This document shows positions 1-4,792 of a stretch of 5,168 nt of DNA, in pieces (position 1 is the first letter of the stretch; each line of letters starts with the position of its first letter). The stretch lies in the NCBI GenBank assembly GCA_023387715.1, contig JAEWHQ010000294.1, positions 1 to 5,168 on the forward strand, read 5' to 3'. Position numbers and translations under genes: made by a program. The notes beneath the pieces are model-generated. The model saw nothing but the letters and a program-made list of their open reading frames with translations, searched no databases and was not told where the DNA came from. This DNA comes from Pseudomonadota bacterium. GTDB taxonomy: Bacteria; Pseudomonadota; Alphaproteobacteria; Rhizobiales; Rhizobiaceae.

Positions 1-613
1 CGTCAATATCGTGCTTATATTTCTTATCAAGCGGTGGCGCATCGGCGATTTCATAAAATTCACCGTCAATTTTAACACGCTGGAAACCTTTTTTCTGCAA
101 TTCCAGCAGTTCTTTGCGGTATTCGCCCTTACGACCACGTACAATCGGCGCCAGAATATAAAGACGAGTGCCTTCTTCCATAGCAAGAACGCGATCAACC
201 ATCTGGCTGACCGTCTGGCTTTCAATTGGCAAACCAGTGGCTGGCGAGTAGGGCACCCCTACGCGAGCAAACAGCAGACGCAGATAGTCATAAATTTCGG
301 TAACAGTACCAACCGTCGAGCGCGGATTGCGGCTGGTGGTTTTTTGTTCAATTGAAATGGCAGGTGAAAGCCCGTCGATCTGATCGACATCCGGCTTTTG
401 CATCATTTCCAGAAACTGACGCGCATAGGCCGAAAGGCTCTCCACATAGCGGCGCTGGCCTTCAGCATAAATCGTATCAAAGGCAAGTGATGACTTACCG
501 GAGCCGGAAAGACCTGTCATGACAATCAGCTTGTCGCGCGGCAAATCCAGATCAATACTCTTCAGATTATGCTCACGTGCGCCACGGATGGAGATGAATT
601 TATGTTCACTCAT
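1..613 (-). CDS. uvrA: UvrA, excinuclease ABC subunit A (N-terminal part, cut by window edge)
   Basis: UvrA is the damage-sensing ATPase of nucleotide excision repair; as a dimer it loads UvrB on distorted DNA in the cytoplasm. The reading frame starts at the ATG at 613 and stays open to the left edge, giving 204 residues of a protein usually near 950-970 residues. It opens [18 protein letters not shown], typical of the family. The Walker A loop GLSGSGKS lies at residues 34-41, and the UvrA stretch [19 protein letters not shown] follows at about 49-67. The Q-loop region AISIEQK (about 85-91) and [20 protein letters not shown] (about 93-112) come next. The last part visible, [14 protein letters not shown] at about 155-168, is also family-typical. 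There is no strong Shine-Dalgarno sequence just before the ATG, but the family N-terminus fixes the start. The gene is divergent from the OsmC-type gene, and a LexA-type box lies between them, so SOS induction is likely. Identification is essentially certain. Confidence 0.97.
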   Translation of the reverse strand, partial: MSEHKFISIRGAREHNLKSIDLDLPRDKLIVMTGLSGSGKSSLAFDTIYAEGQRRYVESLSAYARQFLEMMQKPDVDQIDGLSPAISIEQKTTSRNPRSTVGTVTEIYDYLRLLFARVGVPYSPATGLPIESQTVSQMVDRVLAMEEGTRLYILAPIVRGRKGEYRKELLELQKKGFQRVKIDGEFYEIADAPPLDKKYKHDID

Positions 614-784
614 TTTGCGTTCTGCCTGCTTCAAATCATGCCCAAACCAGCTTGCTTGAACGCTGCGCGAAAACGCTCGTCATCATGGCATCCGGTTCAT
701 TTACTGCTTTACTGATCAATTATATGGAACTCGACAGCCACATAGTGAAGAGCAGTTTCAGCTTTATTTTTCGAATTAACATGA

Positions 785-799
785 GAACAAATATCGAAC
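785..799. promoter_or_regulatory. LexA (SOS) box, alphaproteobacterial type
   Basis: GAACAAATATCGAAC is a perfect match to GAAC-N7-GAAC (GTTC-N7-GTTC on the other strand), the directly repeated LexA site known from alphaproteobacteria such as Rhizobium and Rhodobacter. It lies 172 bases upstream of the uvrA start and 133 bases upstream of the OsmC-type start. uvrA is a classical SOS gene, so it is the probable target. The site is also only about 9 bases upstream of the possible -35 of the OsmC-type gene, so an effect on both genes is conceivable. The distance to uvrA is on the long side. Confidence 0.7.
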
Positions 800-807
800 A
801 AGTACCT

Positions 808-838
808 TTTACATCTTCTTGCGCTTTTAATGTATAAA
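808..838 (+). promoter_or_regulatory. Possible promoter of the OsmC-type gene
   Basis: TTTACA (808-813, five of six matches to TTGACA) and TATAAA (833-838, five of six to TATAAT) face the OsmC-type gene. The 19-base spacer is longer than the optimal 17, so this is a tentative call. Transcription would start near 845 and leave a leader of about 90 nt. Confidence 0.35.
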
Positions 839-931
839 ATCTCAGCAATCGATATTTTGTCAGTTGCAGACTGGTTCTGCCTTTCATCCTGACATAATAT
901 TATGAGACATATGAACCGATAGAGGACGTGC

Positions 932-1384
932 ATGATGGAAATGTCTGTGGAAGTGCATTGGGAGCGTGAAGGCGCTGTTTTTACGGATAAGAAATATAGC
1001 CGTGCGCATATCTGGCGTTTCGATGGTGGTCAGGTTGTTCCGGCATCATCATCGCCGCATGTTATTCCGCTGCCTTATTCGGTTGAAGCTAATGTTGATC
1101 CGGAAGAGGCTTTCATTGCAGCCATTTCAAGCTGTCATATGCTGACATTTCTTGGCGTGGCCGCAGCCAAACGCATTGTCATTGAAAGCTATACGGATAA
1201 AGCAACCGGCTACATGGAAAAGATTGACGGTAAAATCCTTGTAAGCCGTGTCGAGTTAAAGCCGGAGATTATTTATGGCGGTGAGAAGCCAAACGCTGAA
1301 GCAGAAGCGCAATTACACCATTTAGCGCATGAACAGTGCTTCATTGCCAATTCTGTTAAAACGGAAATTAAGGTTATCAGTTAA
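932..1384 (+). CDS. OsmC/Ohr-family peroxiredoxin-like protein
   Basis: OsmC/Ohr proteins are small cytoplasmic dimers that reduce organic hydroperoxides through a pair of reactive cysteines, often using lipoylated partners. The 150-residue product has the usual family length. Both active-site cysteines are present in family context: C68 in ISSCHMLTFL and C136 in AHEQCFIANSVKTE. A VDPEEAF acidic segment (about 55-61) precedes the first, and the N-terminal part has the FTDKKYSRAHIWRFDGG signature of the OsmC-like branch seen in rhizobia. AGAGGA at 921-926 lies 5 bases before ATG 932 and 8 bases before the in-frame ATG at 935, so either may be used; the ATG at 941 is too far away. It is divergent from uvrA and appears monocistronic, ending before a hairpin at 1397-1429. 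Family assignment is firm. Whether it belongs to the Ohr, OsmC or a third subgroup, and its true substrate, cannot be settled by eye, so no symbol is given. Confidence 0.93.
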   Translation: MMEMSVEVHWEREGAVFTDKKYSRAHIWRFDGGQVVPASSSPHVIPLPYSVEANVDPEEAFIAAISSCHMLTFLGVAAAKRIVIESYTDKATGYMEKIDGKILVSRVELKPEIIYGGEKPNAEAEAQLHHLAHEQCFIANSVKTEIKVIS

Positions 1385-1396
1385 AGGCAGCAAGCA

Positions 1397-1429
1397 TCAG
1401 GCATTGACACAAACACCGTCAATGCCTGA
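1397..1429 (+). terminator. 12-bp hairpin after the OsmC-type gene
   Basis: TCAGGCATTGAC and GTCAATGCCTGA form a perfect 12-bp stem with a 9-nt loop, starting 13 bases after the stop codon. The position and strength suggest a transcription end or an mRNA 3'-protecting structure. No T-run follows, so it is not a textbook intrinsic terminator. Confidence 0.5.
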
Positions 1430-1512
1430 CACTTCAACCAAAAGCATTCTCAAGCTGCTTGAGGCCTAAATACCCATAAAACCTGAATCCGTCATATCGA
1501 TTTGTTCCATAA

Positions 1513-1555
1513 TCTATCTTATCTAACCTTGGTGGGCATATTGTTATAAGATAGA
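1513..1555. repeat. 10-bp inverted repeat flanking a likely promoter
   Basis: TCTATCTTAT (1513-1522) and its exact reverse complement ATAAGATAGA (1546-1555) are separated by 23 bases, putting the arm centres 33 bp apart, about three helical turns. The right arm overlaps the predicted -10 box and the left arm lies just upstream of the -35. This is the geometry expected for two binding sites of a repressor, though no regulator gene is visible. A third copy of CTATCTTAT stands at 2172-2180, over the predicted -10 of ribN. Confidence 0.55.
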
Positions 1556-1557
1556 AT
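1529..1557 (+). promoter_or_regulatory. Probable promoter of the GFA-family gene
   Basis: TTGGTG (1529-1534) is followed after 17 bases by TAGAAT (1552-1557), five of six matches to TATAAT. The -35 is weak (three of six). Transcription would begin near 1565, giving a leader of about 96 nt that starts with a small stem, TCTCATT (1563-1569) with AATGAGA (1579-1585). Confidence 0.4.
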
Positions 1558-1613
1558 AAGTCTCTCATTTGAGCGTCGAATGAGAAATATAAAGAACATC
1601 TGATTGCTAAGAT

Positions 1614-1649
1614 TTCAAAGAATTTGTAAAATGAGCTTCATTCTTTGAA
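1614..1649 (+). promoter_or_regulatory. Leader stem overlapping the ribosome binding site of the GFA-family gene
   Basis: TTCAAAGAAT (1614-1623) pairs perfectly with ATTCTTTGAA (1640-1649) around a 16-nt loop. Its 3' arm covers the first three bases of the ribosome binding site GAAGGA (1647-1652). A shorter alternative hairpin, CTTCA (1636-1640) with TGAAG (1646-1650), excludes it. Translational control is possible, but the stem is AT-rich and only partly masks the site. Confidence 0.4.
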
Positions 1650-1660
1650 GGATAAAATTG

Positions 1661-2128
1661 ATGAAAATGCCCCGTTTACCCCTAAGCGGACAATGTCGTT
1701 GCGGACAGGTCAAAATTGAAGTGACAGCTGCTCCGATCATGACAGCAGCTTGTCATTGTACCGGCTGCCAGACCATGAGCAGCAGTGCGTTTTCATTAAC
1801 AGCGATGGTTCCCTCTTCCGGCTTCAAAGTTACGCAGGGAGAACCTGTTATCGGTGGTTTACATGGAGCCCAGCAACATCATTATTTCTGCGATCATTGC
1901 ATGACATGGATATATACCCGCATTGAAGGCGTTGACGGCTTTCTCAATGTGCGTCCGTCATTATTTGATGATCATGCGTGGTTCGTCCCGTTCATCGAAA
2001 CAATGACCAAAGAAAAACTAGCCTGGGCGCAGACACCAGCCACTCACAACTATGAAGGTTTTCCGCCTTTTGAAGATTTTGAAAAGCTGATGGGGGAATT
2101 TGCATCATCGCATGCATCCCATCCTTAA
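1661..2128 (+). CDS. GFA-fold zinc protein (glutathione-dependent formaldehyde-activating enzyme / CENP-V family)
   Basis: The family is named after an enzyme reported to promote formation of S-hydroxymethylglutathione from formaldehyde and glutathione. Most members have no proven activity, so the function here is open. The 155-residue product has the family's usual length and its zinc-binding cysteines: C12 and C14 in GQCRCGQ, C31, C33 and C36 in ACHCTGCQ, and C77 and C80 in FCDHCMTW. NVRPSLFDD (about 96-104) and the aromatic, acidic C-terminus are also typical. ATG 1661 is preferred because GAAGGA (1647-1652) lies 8 bases before it; the in-frame TTG at 1658 would be only 5 bases away. The gene stands alone with its own leader. 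No formaldehyde dehydrogenase or hydrolase gene is next to it, which weakens a formaldehyde role. An inverted repeat around its promoter suggests specific control. Confidence 0.92.
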   Translation: MKMPRLPLSGQCRCGQVKIEVTAAPIMTAACHCTGCQTMSSSAFSLTAMVPSSGFKVTQGEPVIGGLHGAQQHHYFCDHCMTWIYTRIEGVDGFLNVRPSLFDDHAWFVPFIETMTKEKLAWAQTPATHNYEGFPPFEDFEKLMGEFASSHASHP

Positions 2129-2134
2129 AGCCTT

Positions 2135-2156
2135 AAATCCATCTATAGATTGATTT
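2135..2156. repeat. 22-bp near-perfect palindrome before the ribN promoter
   Basis: The sequence AAATC-C-ATCTATAGAT-T-GATTT is symmetric except for one mismatched pair (2140/2151). It begins 7 bases after the stop codon of the GFA-family gene and overlaps the predicted ribN -35 (2150-2155). It could be an operator. It is a poor terminator candidate, being AT-rich and lacking a T-run. Confidence 0.5.
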
Positions 2157-2178
2157 AGCGCCACACATATCCTATCTT
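2150..2178 (+). promoter_or_regulatory. Probable promoter of the riboswitch-ribN transcript
   Basis: TTGATT (2150-2155) and TATCTT (2173-2178) are 17 bases apart, each with four of six matches to the sigma-70 consensus. Transcription would start near 2185, about 50 nt before the riboswitch. TATAAG at 2178-2183 is an alternative -10, but its distance from this -35 is too long. Confidence 0.4.
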
Positions 2179-2233
2179 ATAAGCGGCCAGAGATCAGATT
2201 TTGGTCTTTGGCTGCGAGATTAATGAAATCCAG

Positions 2234-2374
2234 TTCTCAGGGCGGGGTGAAATTCCCCACCGGCGGTAACGAATAAAGTTTATTCGAAAGCCCGCGAGCG
2301 CCTGACAGTTTTTTTTGTCAGGGTCAGCAGATTCGGTGTAACTCCGAAGCCGACGGTCATAGTCCGGATGAGAG
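2234..2374 (+). ncRNA. FMN riboswitch (RFN element)
   Basis: This mRNA leader element binds flavin mononucleotide and turns down the gene that follows. All conserved blocks appear in order: TTCTCAGGGCGGGGTGAAAT (from 2234), CCCCACCGGCGGTAA, AGCCCGCGAGCGC, GGTCAGCAGATTCGGTG, CCGAAGCCGACGGT and AGTCCGGATGAGAGAGAGC. The closing P1 helix pairs TTCTCA (2234-2239) with TGAGAG (2369-2374). A variable stem is CGAATAAA against TTTATTCG (2270-2286). The non-conserved arm is a 7-bp hairpin, CCTGACA (2301-2307) with TGTCAGG (2316-2322), whose loop lies within a run of eight T (2309-2316). It lies upstream of a riboflavin transporter gene on the same strand, which fits its known use. Confidence 0.97.
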
Positions 2375-2481
2375 AGAGCGTGGTGTGAATGCTGCATGCG
2401 CAAACGGCTTTTGGCCGTCTGCCTATTGTTGTTTTCTACCCGTACCCTGAGGTGACAGGCTAACGAGACAGGAAAACAACG
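2375..2481 (+). promoter_or_regulatory. Expression platform between the FMN aptamer and ribN
   Basis: About 107 nt link the aptamer to the start codon. ACGGC (2404-2408) and GCCGT (2414-2418) form a short hairpin followed by a broken U-rich stretch (2425-2438), at best a weak terminator. Nearer the gene, CCTG (2446-2449) can pair with either of two copies of CAGG. One is at 2456-2459; the other, at 2469-2472, lies in the ribosome binding site. The repeated hexamer GACAGG (2454-2459 and 2467-2472) makes these pairings mutually exclusive. Control of translation start is therefore the more likely mode, by inference. Confidence 0.5.
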
Positions 2482-3396
2482 TTGAGCCAAATTACCTCTG
2501 TTAAAACGACCAGATCGTCCTTACTTGGCGCCAGTCTGATGCTGGCTGCTTGTGTCGCCTATGCAGGCGTCAATGTCGCCACCCAATGGGCTGGCACCAA
2601 AACAGGCATTCCATCGGTTATAATTGCCTTTTGGCAATATATTATTGCCCTCATTCTTACTCTGCCATTTGTATTCCGTCTTGGCTTGCAGGCATTGCGC
2701 ACCAATCATTTGATGCTGCATATTATGCGCGTTGCATTGGCCGCAGCAGGGGTGCAGGTATGGATCTACGCCCTCACCCATGTGCCAATCTGGCAGGTCA
2801 TTGCACTGGCAATGACATCACCATTTTTCGTGATCGTATTTGCTCGCTTTTTCTTGAAAGAAGTTGTCACTCCGGCACGCCTTATCACCGCAATTGTCGG
2901 TTTTTCCGGTGCCGTGATTATTCTGGCGCCATGGTCTGACACCTATACCGCCTATGCTTTGTTGCCAGTGCTGGCGGCCGCGCTCTGGGCGGGATATTCC
3001 GTCATGACCAAATATCTGACGCGCTTTGAGCGTTCTGTCAGTATTTCCATCTATATGCTGGTTCTGCTTTCGCCAATCAATGCAGCTTTATGGGTTGCAT
3101 CAGGCATCGGTATGCCGGAAATAGCCGCGCCGGCGATGGAGGTTTGGTTCATTCTTATTCTGATTGGCACCCTCACCGCCATTGCGCAATATTGCCAAAT
3201 CGCAGCTTATTCCGAAGCGGATGCTGTCTTTTTGCAACCATTTGATGATCTGAAACTGCCGATCAATGTCATTCTCGGCTGGATCGTTTTTGCTGCAGTG
3301 CCGGATAATACTTTCTGGTTTGGCGCAGCCCTCATTGTCGGCGCATCGCTTTATCTCGTGCGCCGTGATGCCGGAAAGCTCCCTGCCCGCACTTAA
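2482..3396 (+). CDS. ribN: RibN-type riboflavin transporter (EamA/DMT superfamily)
   Basis: RibN proteins are inner-membrane carriers of the drug/metabolite transporter superfamily, shown in Rhizobium and relatives to import riboflavin. The 304-residue product has about ten hydrophobic segments, roughly at residues 13-33, 44-66, 76-96, 103-123, 132-150, 156-176, 185-207, 219-240, 248-270 and 277-295. They are arranged as two EamA repeats (about 13-148 and 160-294). Charged loops such as RFFLKE (122-127) and TKYLTRFER (176-184) separate segments, and the C-terminus VRRDAGK is positive. The start is TTG at 2482, with AGGA (2470-2473) 8 bases upstream; the next in-frame ATG (2539) would remove part of the first membrane segment. 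A weak start codon suits a tightly controlled gene. The FMN riboswitch directly upstream is the main evidence that the substrate is riboflavin, because EamA proteins alone cannot be assigned by sequence. It is followed by a strong terminator. Confidence 0.9.
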   Translation: MSQITSVKTTRSSLLGASLMLAACVAYAGVNVATQWAGTKTGIPSVIIAFWQYIIALILTLPFVFRLGLQALRTNHLMLHIMRVALAAAGVQVWIYALTHVPIWQVIALAMTSPFFVIVFARFFLKEVVTPARLITAIVGFSGAVIILAPWSDTYTAYALLPVLAAALWAGYSVMTKYLTRFERSVSISIYMLVLLSPINAALWVASGIGMPEIAAPAMEVWFILILIGTLTAIAQYCQIAAYSEADAVFLQPFDDLKLPINVILGWIVFAAVPDNTFWFGAALIVGASLYLVRRDAGKLPART

Positions 3397-3399
3397 AAG

Positions 3400-3437
3400 A
3401 AATAGCCCGCCATCTTGATAAAATGACGGGCTATTTT
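3400..3437. terminator. Bidirectional intrinsic terminator between ribN and sufA
   Basis: AAATAGCCCG (3400-3409) pairs perfectly with CGGGCTATTT (3427-3436). Three further pairs lie beyond one mismatch, and the loop is 9 nt. T-rich sequence follows on the plus strand (TATTTTATAAT), and A-rich sequence before the stem gives a TCTTTTAAG tract on the minus strand. It therefore serves both ribN and the convergent sufA. Confidence 0.9.
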
Positions 3438-3468
3438 ATAATAATTTCAATATATTCTTATGAATTCT

Positions 3469-3849
3469 TTATAGACTGCTTTGAAGTTCACGAAGTTTCT
3501 CTTCAGAGACTGGCGTCAGTTCAATTGATTCACCGCAACCACATGCCGAAGTCTGATTTGGATTGTTGAAAACAAAGCCAGTGCGCAATGTCGTCACTTC
3601 AAAGTCCATTTGTGTGCCCAGCAAAAACATAACGGCCTGTGGCGCGATATAAACAGACGCACCATTATGCTGCACCAGATCGTCGCCTTGCTGCGGCTCA
3701 TTCACCAAATCGATTGTATATTCCATTCCCGCACAGCCGCCTTTTTTGACGCCAATACGGATGCCATGCGCATCTTCACGTGCTTCAACAATTTCATTCA
3801 CACGACCAGCAGCAGCATCGGTCAAGGTCATTACTGCAAAACGGCCCAT
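3469..3849 (-). CDS. sufA: A-type iron-sulfur carrier, SufA/IscA (HesB) family
   Basis: A-type carriers accept Fe-S clusters from the SUF or ISC scaffold and pass them to apo-enzymes in the cytoplasm. The 126-residue product has the three cluster-binding cysteines: C39 in VKKGGCAGMEY, and C103 and C105 in SACGCGESIEL. It also carries the family stretch TTLRTGFVFNNPNQTSACGCG (about 86-106). I chose ATG 3849 (MGRFAVMTLTDAA) because related alphaproteobacterial proteins begin this way. An in-frame ATG 18 codons upstream would add a hydrophobic, non-family extension. The ribosome binding site is weak (AAGTGA region). In many rhizobia the sufA gene closes the suf operon. Here the gene upstream is divergent, so this copy is transcribed alone. 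It could be SufA, IscA or a paralogue; the length and N-terminus favour SufA over the shorter ErpA. Confidence 0.88.
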   Translation of the reverse strand: MGRFAVMTLTDAAAGRVNEIVEAREDAHGIRIGVKKGGCAGMEYTIDLVNEPQQGDDLVQHNGASVYIAPQAVMFLLGTQMDFEVTTLRTGFVFNNPNQTSACGCGESIELTPVSEEKLRELQSSL

Positions 3850-4027
3850 TTTATTCACTTTCAATTTGTACAAAAGTACTGAATCTATCAGCAAGAAAAT
3901 CAAGAATCGTGATGATCACAAAACTTCACTTAATTTGCCATGATTTCACTATATTTAGTATCCTACAATGCTGATCGCAAGGGATCAATGTTTTGCGGCT
4001 AGATCAAAAATGAACAAGGATCATTTC
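3850..4027. promoter_or_regulatory. Divergent control region, sufA / secreted-protein gene
   Basis: This 178-base AT-rich region must hold promoters for both genes. It contains the palindrome GTGAT-G-ATCAC (3909-3919). A second palindrome, TTTGTACAAA (3865-3874), lies in the sufA leader and overlaps an inverted GTAC-AAAA-GTAC element (3868-3879). On the plus strand, TTGCCA (3935-3940, five of six) with TAGTAT (3956-3961) is a possible promoter, but the spacer is only 15 bases. No convincing minus-strand promoter was found. The TTTAGAA-type Irr element known for iron genes of this order is not obvious. Confidence 0.4.
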
Positions 4028-4645
4028 ATGCGACAGATATATGCACAAAAGCAGGATATGACCATGCGCGGACTGATGCTCGCTGCTGTCATTACCGGCT
4101 TGTCTTGCATGCCGGCTTTAGCCAATGAAAAAGAGCCTAAACCTGCTGAGGCAGCTGAAACAGTCGAAACAGTTGAAAAAACTGAAACACCTGCTGTTCA
4201 GGAAGAGGTCGAGGAAACAGAAAATGTCCCTGATTATCTGGATAATCGCAGCAATCCCGAAACACTGATTGAATCTTATTATAATGCGATCAATCGTAAG
4301 GAATATGTGCGCGCCTATAGCTATTATTCAGAAGAAGGCCGTGATCCGCATTTTGATGATTTTGCCAAAGGCTACGAGAATACTAAATCTGTACGTGTGA
4401 AAACCAGACATATTGAGCCCGACCCAGGTGCCGGACAAATTTACTGGAGCCTGCCACTTGCCATTGAAGCAGAAGATAATGACGGTAAAAAAACTGTCTT
4501 TACCGGTTGTTACACTTTGCGAATGACAAATCCGGCGATGCAGGAAGAGCCACCTTTTAAACCTTTGGAGATTATGACAGGTAGCCTTACACCCTCACCG
4601 CTTGATCTGGAAAAGAGCGTTCCTGAAAGCTGCGATGCGCCCTAA
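4028..4645 (+). CDS. Secreted (periplasmic) protein of unknown function with acidic linker
   Basis: I do not recognise a named family, although the core resembles hypothetical proteins of Brucella/Bartonella relatives from memory. ATG 4028 is preferred because AAGGA (4016-4020) lies 7 bases before it; in-frame ATGs at 3968 and 4010 have no such site. The product has 205 residues. Residues 1-32 form a signal peptide, with R14, hydrophobic LMLAAVITGLS and a signal peptidase I site ALA|NE after residue 32. GLSC (24-27) is not a good lipobox. Residues 33-67 are a low-complexity segment rich in Glu, Pro, Thr and Val, likely a flexible spacer. The folded part runs from about 68 to 205. Its start, NPETLIESYYNAINRKEYVRAYSYYSEEG, recalls the first helices of NTF2-like or SnoaL-like domains, which is a structural guess. 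C161 and C202 are the only cysteines after the signal peptide and could form a disulfide. It is divergent from sufA. Confidence 0.85.
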   Translation: MRQIYAQKQDMTMRGLMLAAVITGLSCMPALANEKEPKPAEAAETVETVEKTETPAVQEEVEETENVPDYLDNRSNPETLIESYYNAINRKEYVRAYSYYSEEGRDPHFDDFAKGYENTKSVRVKTRHIEPDPGAGQIYWSLPLAIEAEDNDGKKTVFTGCYTLRMTNPAMQEEPPFKPLEIMTGSLTPSPLDLEKSVPESCDAP

Positions 4646-4648
4646 AAA

Positions 4649-4661
4649 CTGTTATTAACAG
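4649..4661 (+). terminator. Weak hairpin after the secreted-protein gene
   Basis: CTGTTA-T-TAACAG begins 4 bases after the stop codon, and a run of six T follows at 4675-4680. The stem is short and AT-rich and the T-run is 13 bases away, so termination here is uncertain. Confidence 0.3.
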
Positions 4662-4699
4662 CTTCATTCAATTATTTTTTCTATAAGCATAATAAGCAG

Positions 4700-4727
4700 T
4701 TGACGTTTCAAATGATTTGCATATAAA
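4700..4727 (+). promoter_or_regulatory. Promoter of tRNA-Ser
   Basis: TTGACG (4700-4705) and TATAAA (4722-4727) each match the sigma-70 consensus in five of six positions, with a 16-base spacer. It is the best promoter in the window, as expected for a tRNA. Transcription would start near 4734, giving a leader of about 70 nt to be removed by RNase P. Confidence 0.65.
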
Positions 4728-4767
4728 GGCGACATTCAGCACTGCTTATATTGCCTTATATGAGCGC

Positions 4768-4792
4768 ATATTTGATCTTATTGTTCAAATAT
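4768..4792 (+). repeat. Inverted repeat in the tRNA-Ser leader
   Basis: ATATTTGA (4768-4775) and TCAAATAT (4785-4792) form a perfect 8-bp stem with a 9-nt loop, ending 11 bases before the mature tRNA. It may help present the RNase P cleavage site, or it may be chance in AT-rich DNA. Confidence 0.4.

Larger units (their letters stand above)
614..931. other. Divergent intergenic region, uvrA / OsmC-type gene
   Basis: This 318-base, AT-rich stretch separates two divergent start codons and holds no credible gene. Short open frames on both strands lack a family-like sequence and a ribosome binding site. It contains a LexA-type box (785-799). A perfect minus-strand -10 hexamer TATAAT lies at 719-724 and could serve uvrA with a leader of about 100 nt, but no good -35 stands at the usual distance. 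A possible plus-strand promoter lies at 808-838. The sequence ATCGATATTTTG near 848-859 partly mirrors the LexA box with one extra T; I treat this as probable chance. Confidence 0.6.

Noticed and set aside
11..355. Plus-strand open frame of 114 codons
   Set aside because: It lies antisense to the clear UvrA coding sequence, has no family-like sequence, and is a shadow frame.
658..672. GAAC-N7-GAAA, a possible second LexA box near uvrA
   Set aside because: One half-site is mismatched. It is closer to the uvrA start than the perfect site, so it might be a weak secondary site, but the match is too poor to annotate.
652..933. Short open frames on both strands in the uvrA / OsmC-type intergenic region
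   Set aside because: They overlap each other, lack ribosome binding sites and cover the LexA box; their composition looks non-coding.
2194..2490. Minus-strand open frame of 98 codons
   Set aside because: It is antisense to the FMN riboswitch, whose conserved blocks fully explain the sequence.
2521..2939. Open frames overlapping ribN in other frames
   Set aside because: They overlap a long membrane-protein frame with a ribosome binding site and riboswitch; their sequences are low quality and Cys/His-rich by frame effect.
3610..3974. Plus-strand open frames over sufA
   Set aside because: They are antisense to the well-conserved SufA-family protein and its leader.
3968..4027. Longer N-terminus for the secreted protein (ATG 3968 or 4010)
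   Set aside because: Neither ATG has a ribosome binding site, and the added residues would push the signal peptide inward; AAGGA precedes ATG 4028 at 7 bases.
4054..4126. Lipoprotein signal at GLSC in the secreted protein
   Set aside because: Position -3 is Gly and not Leu, Val or Ile, and a good ALA|NE signal peptidase I site follows.
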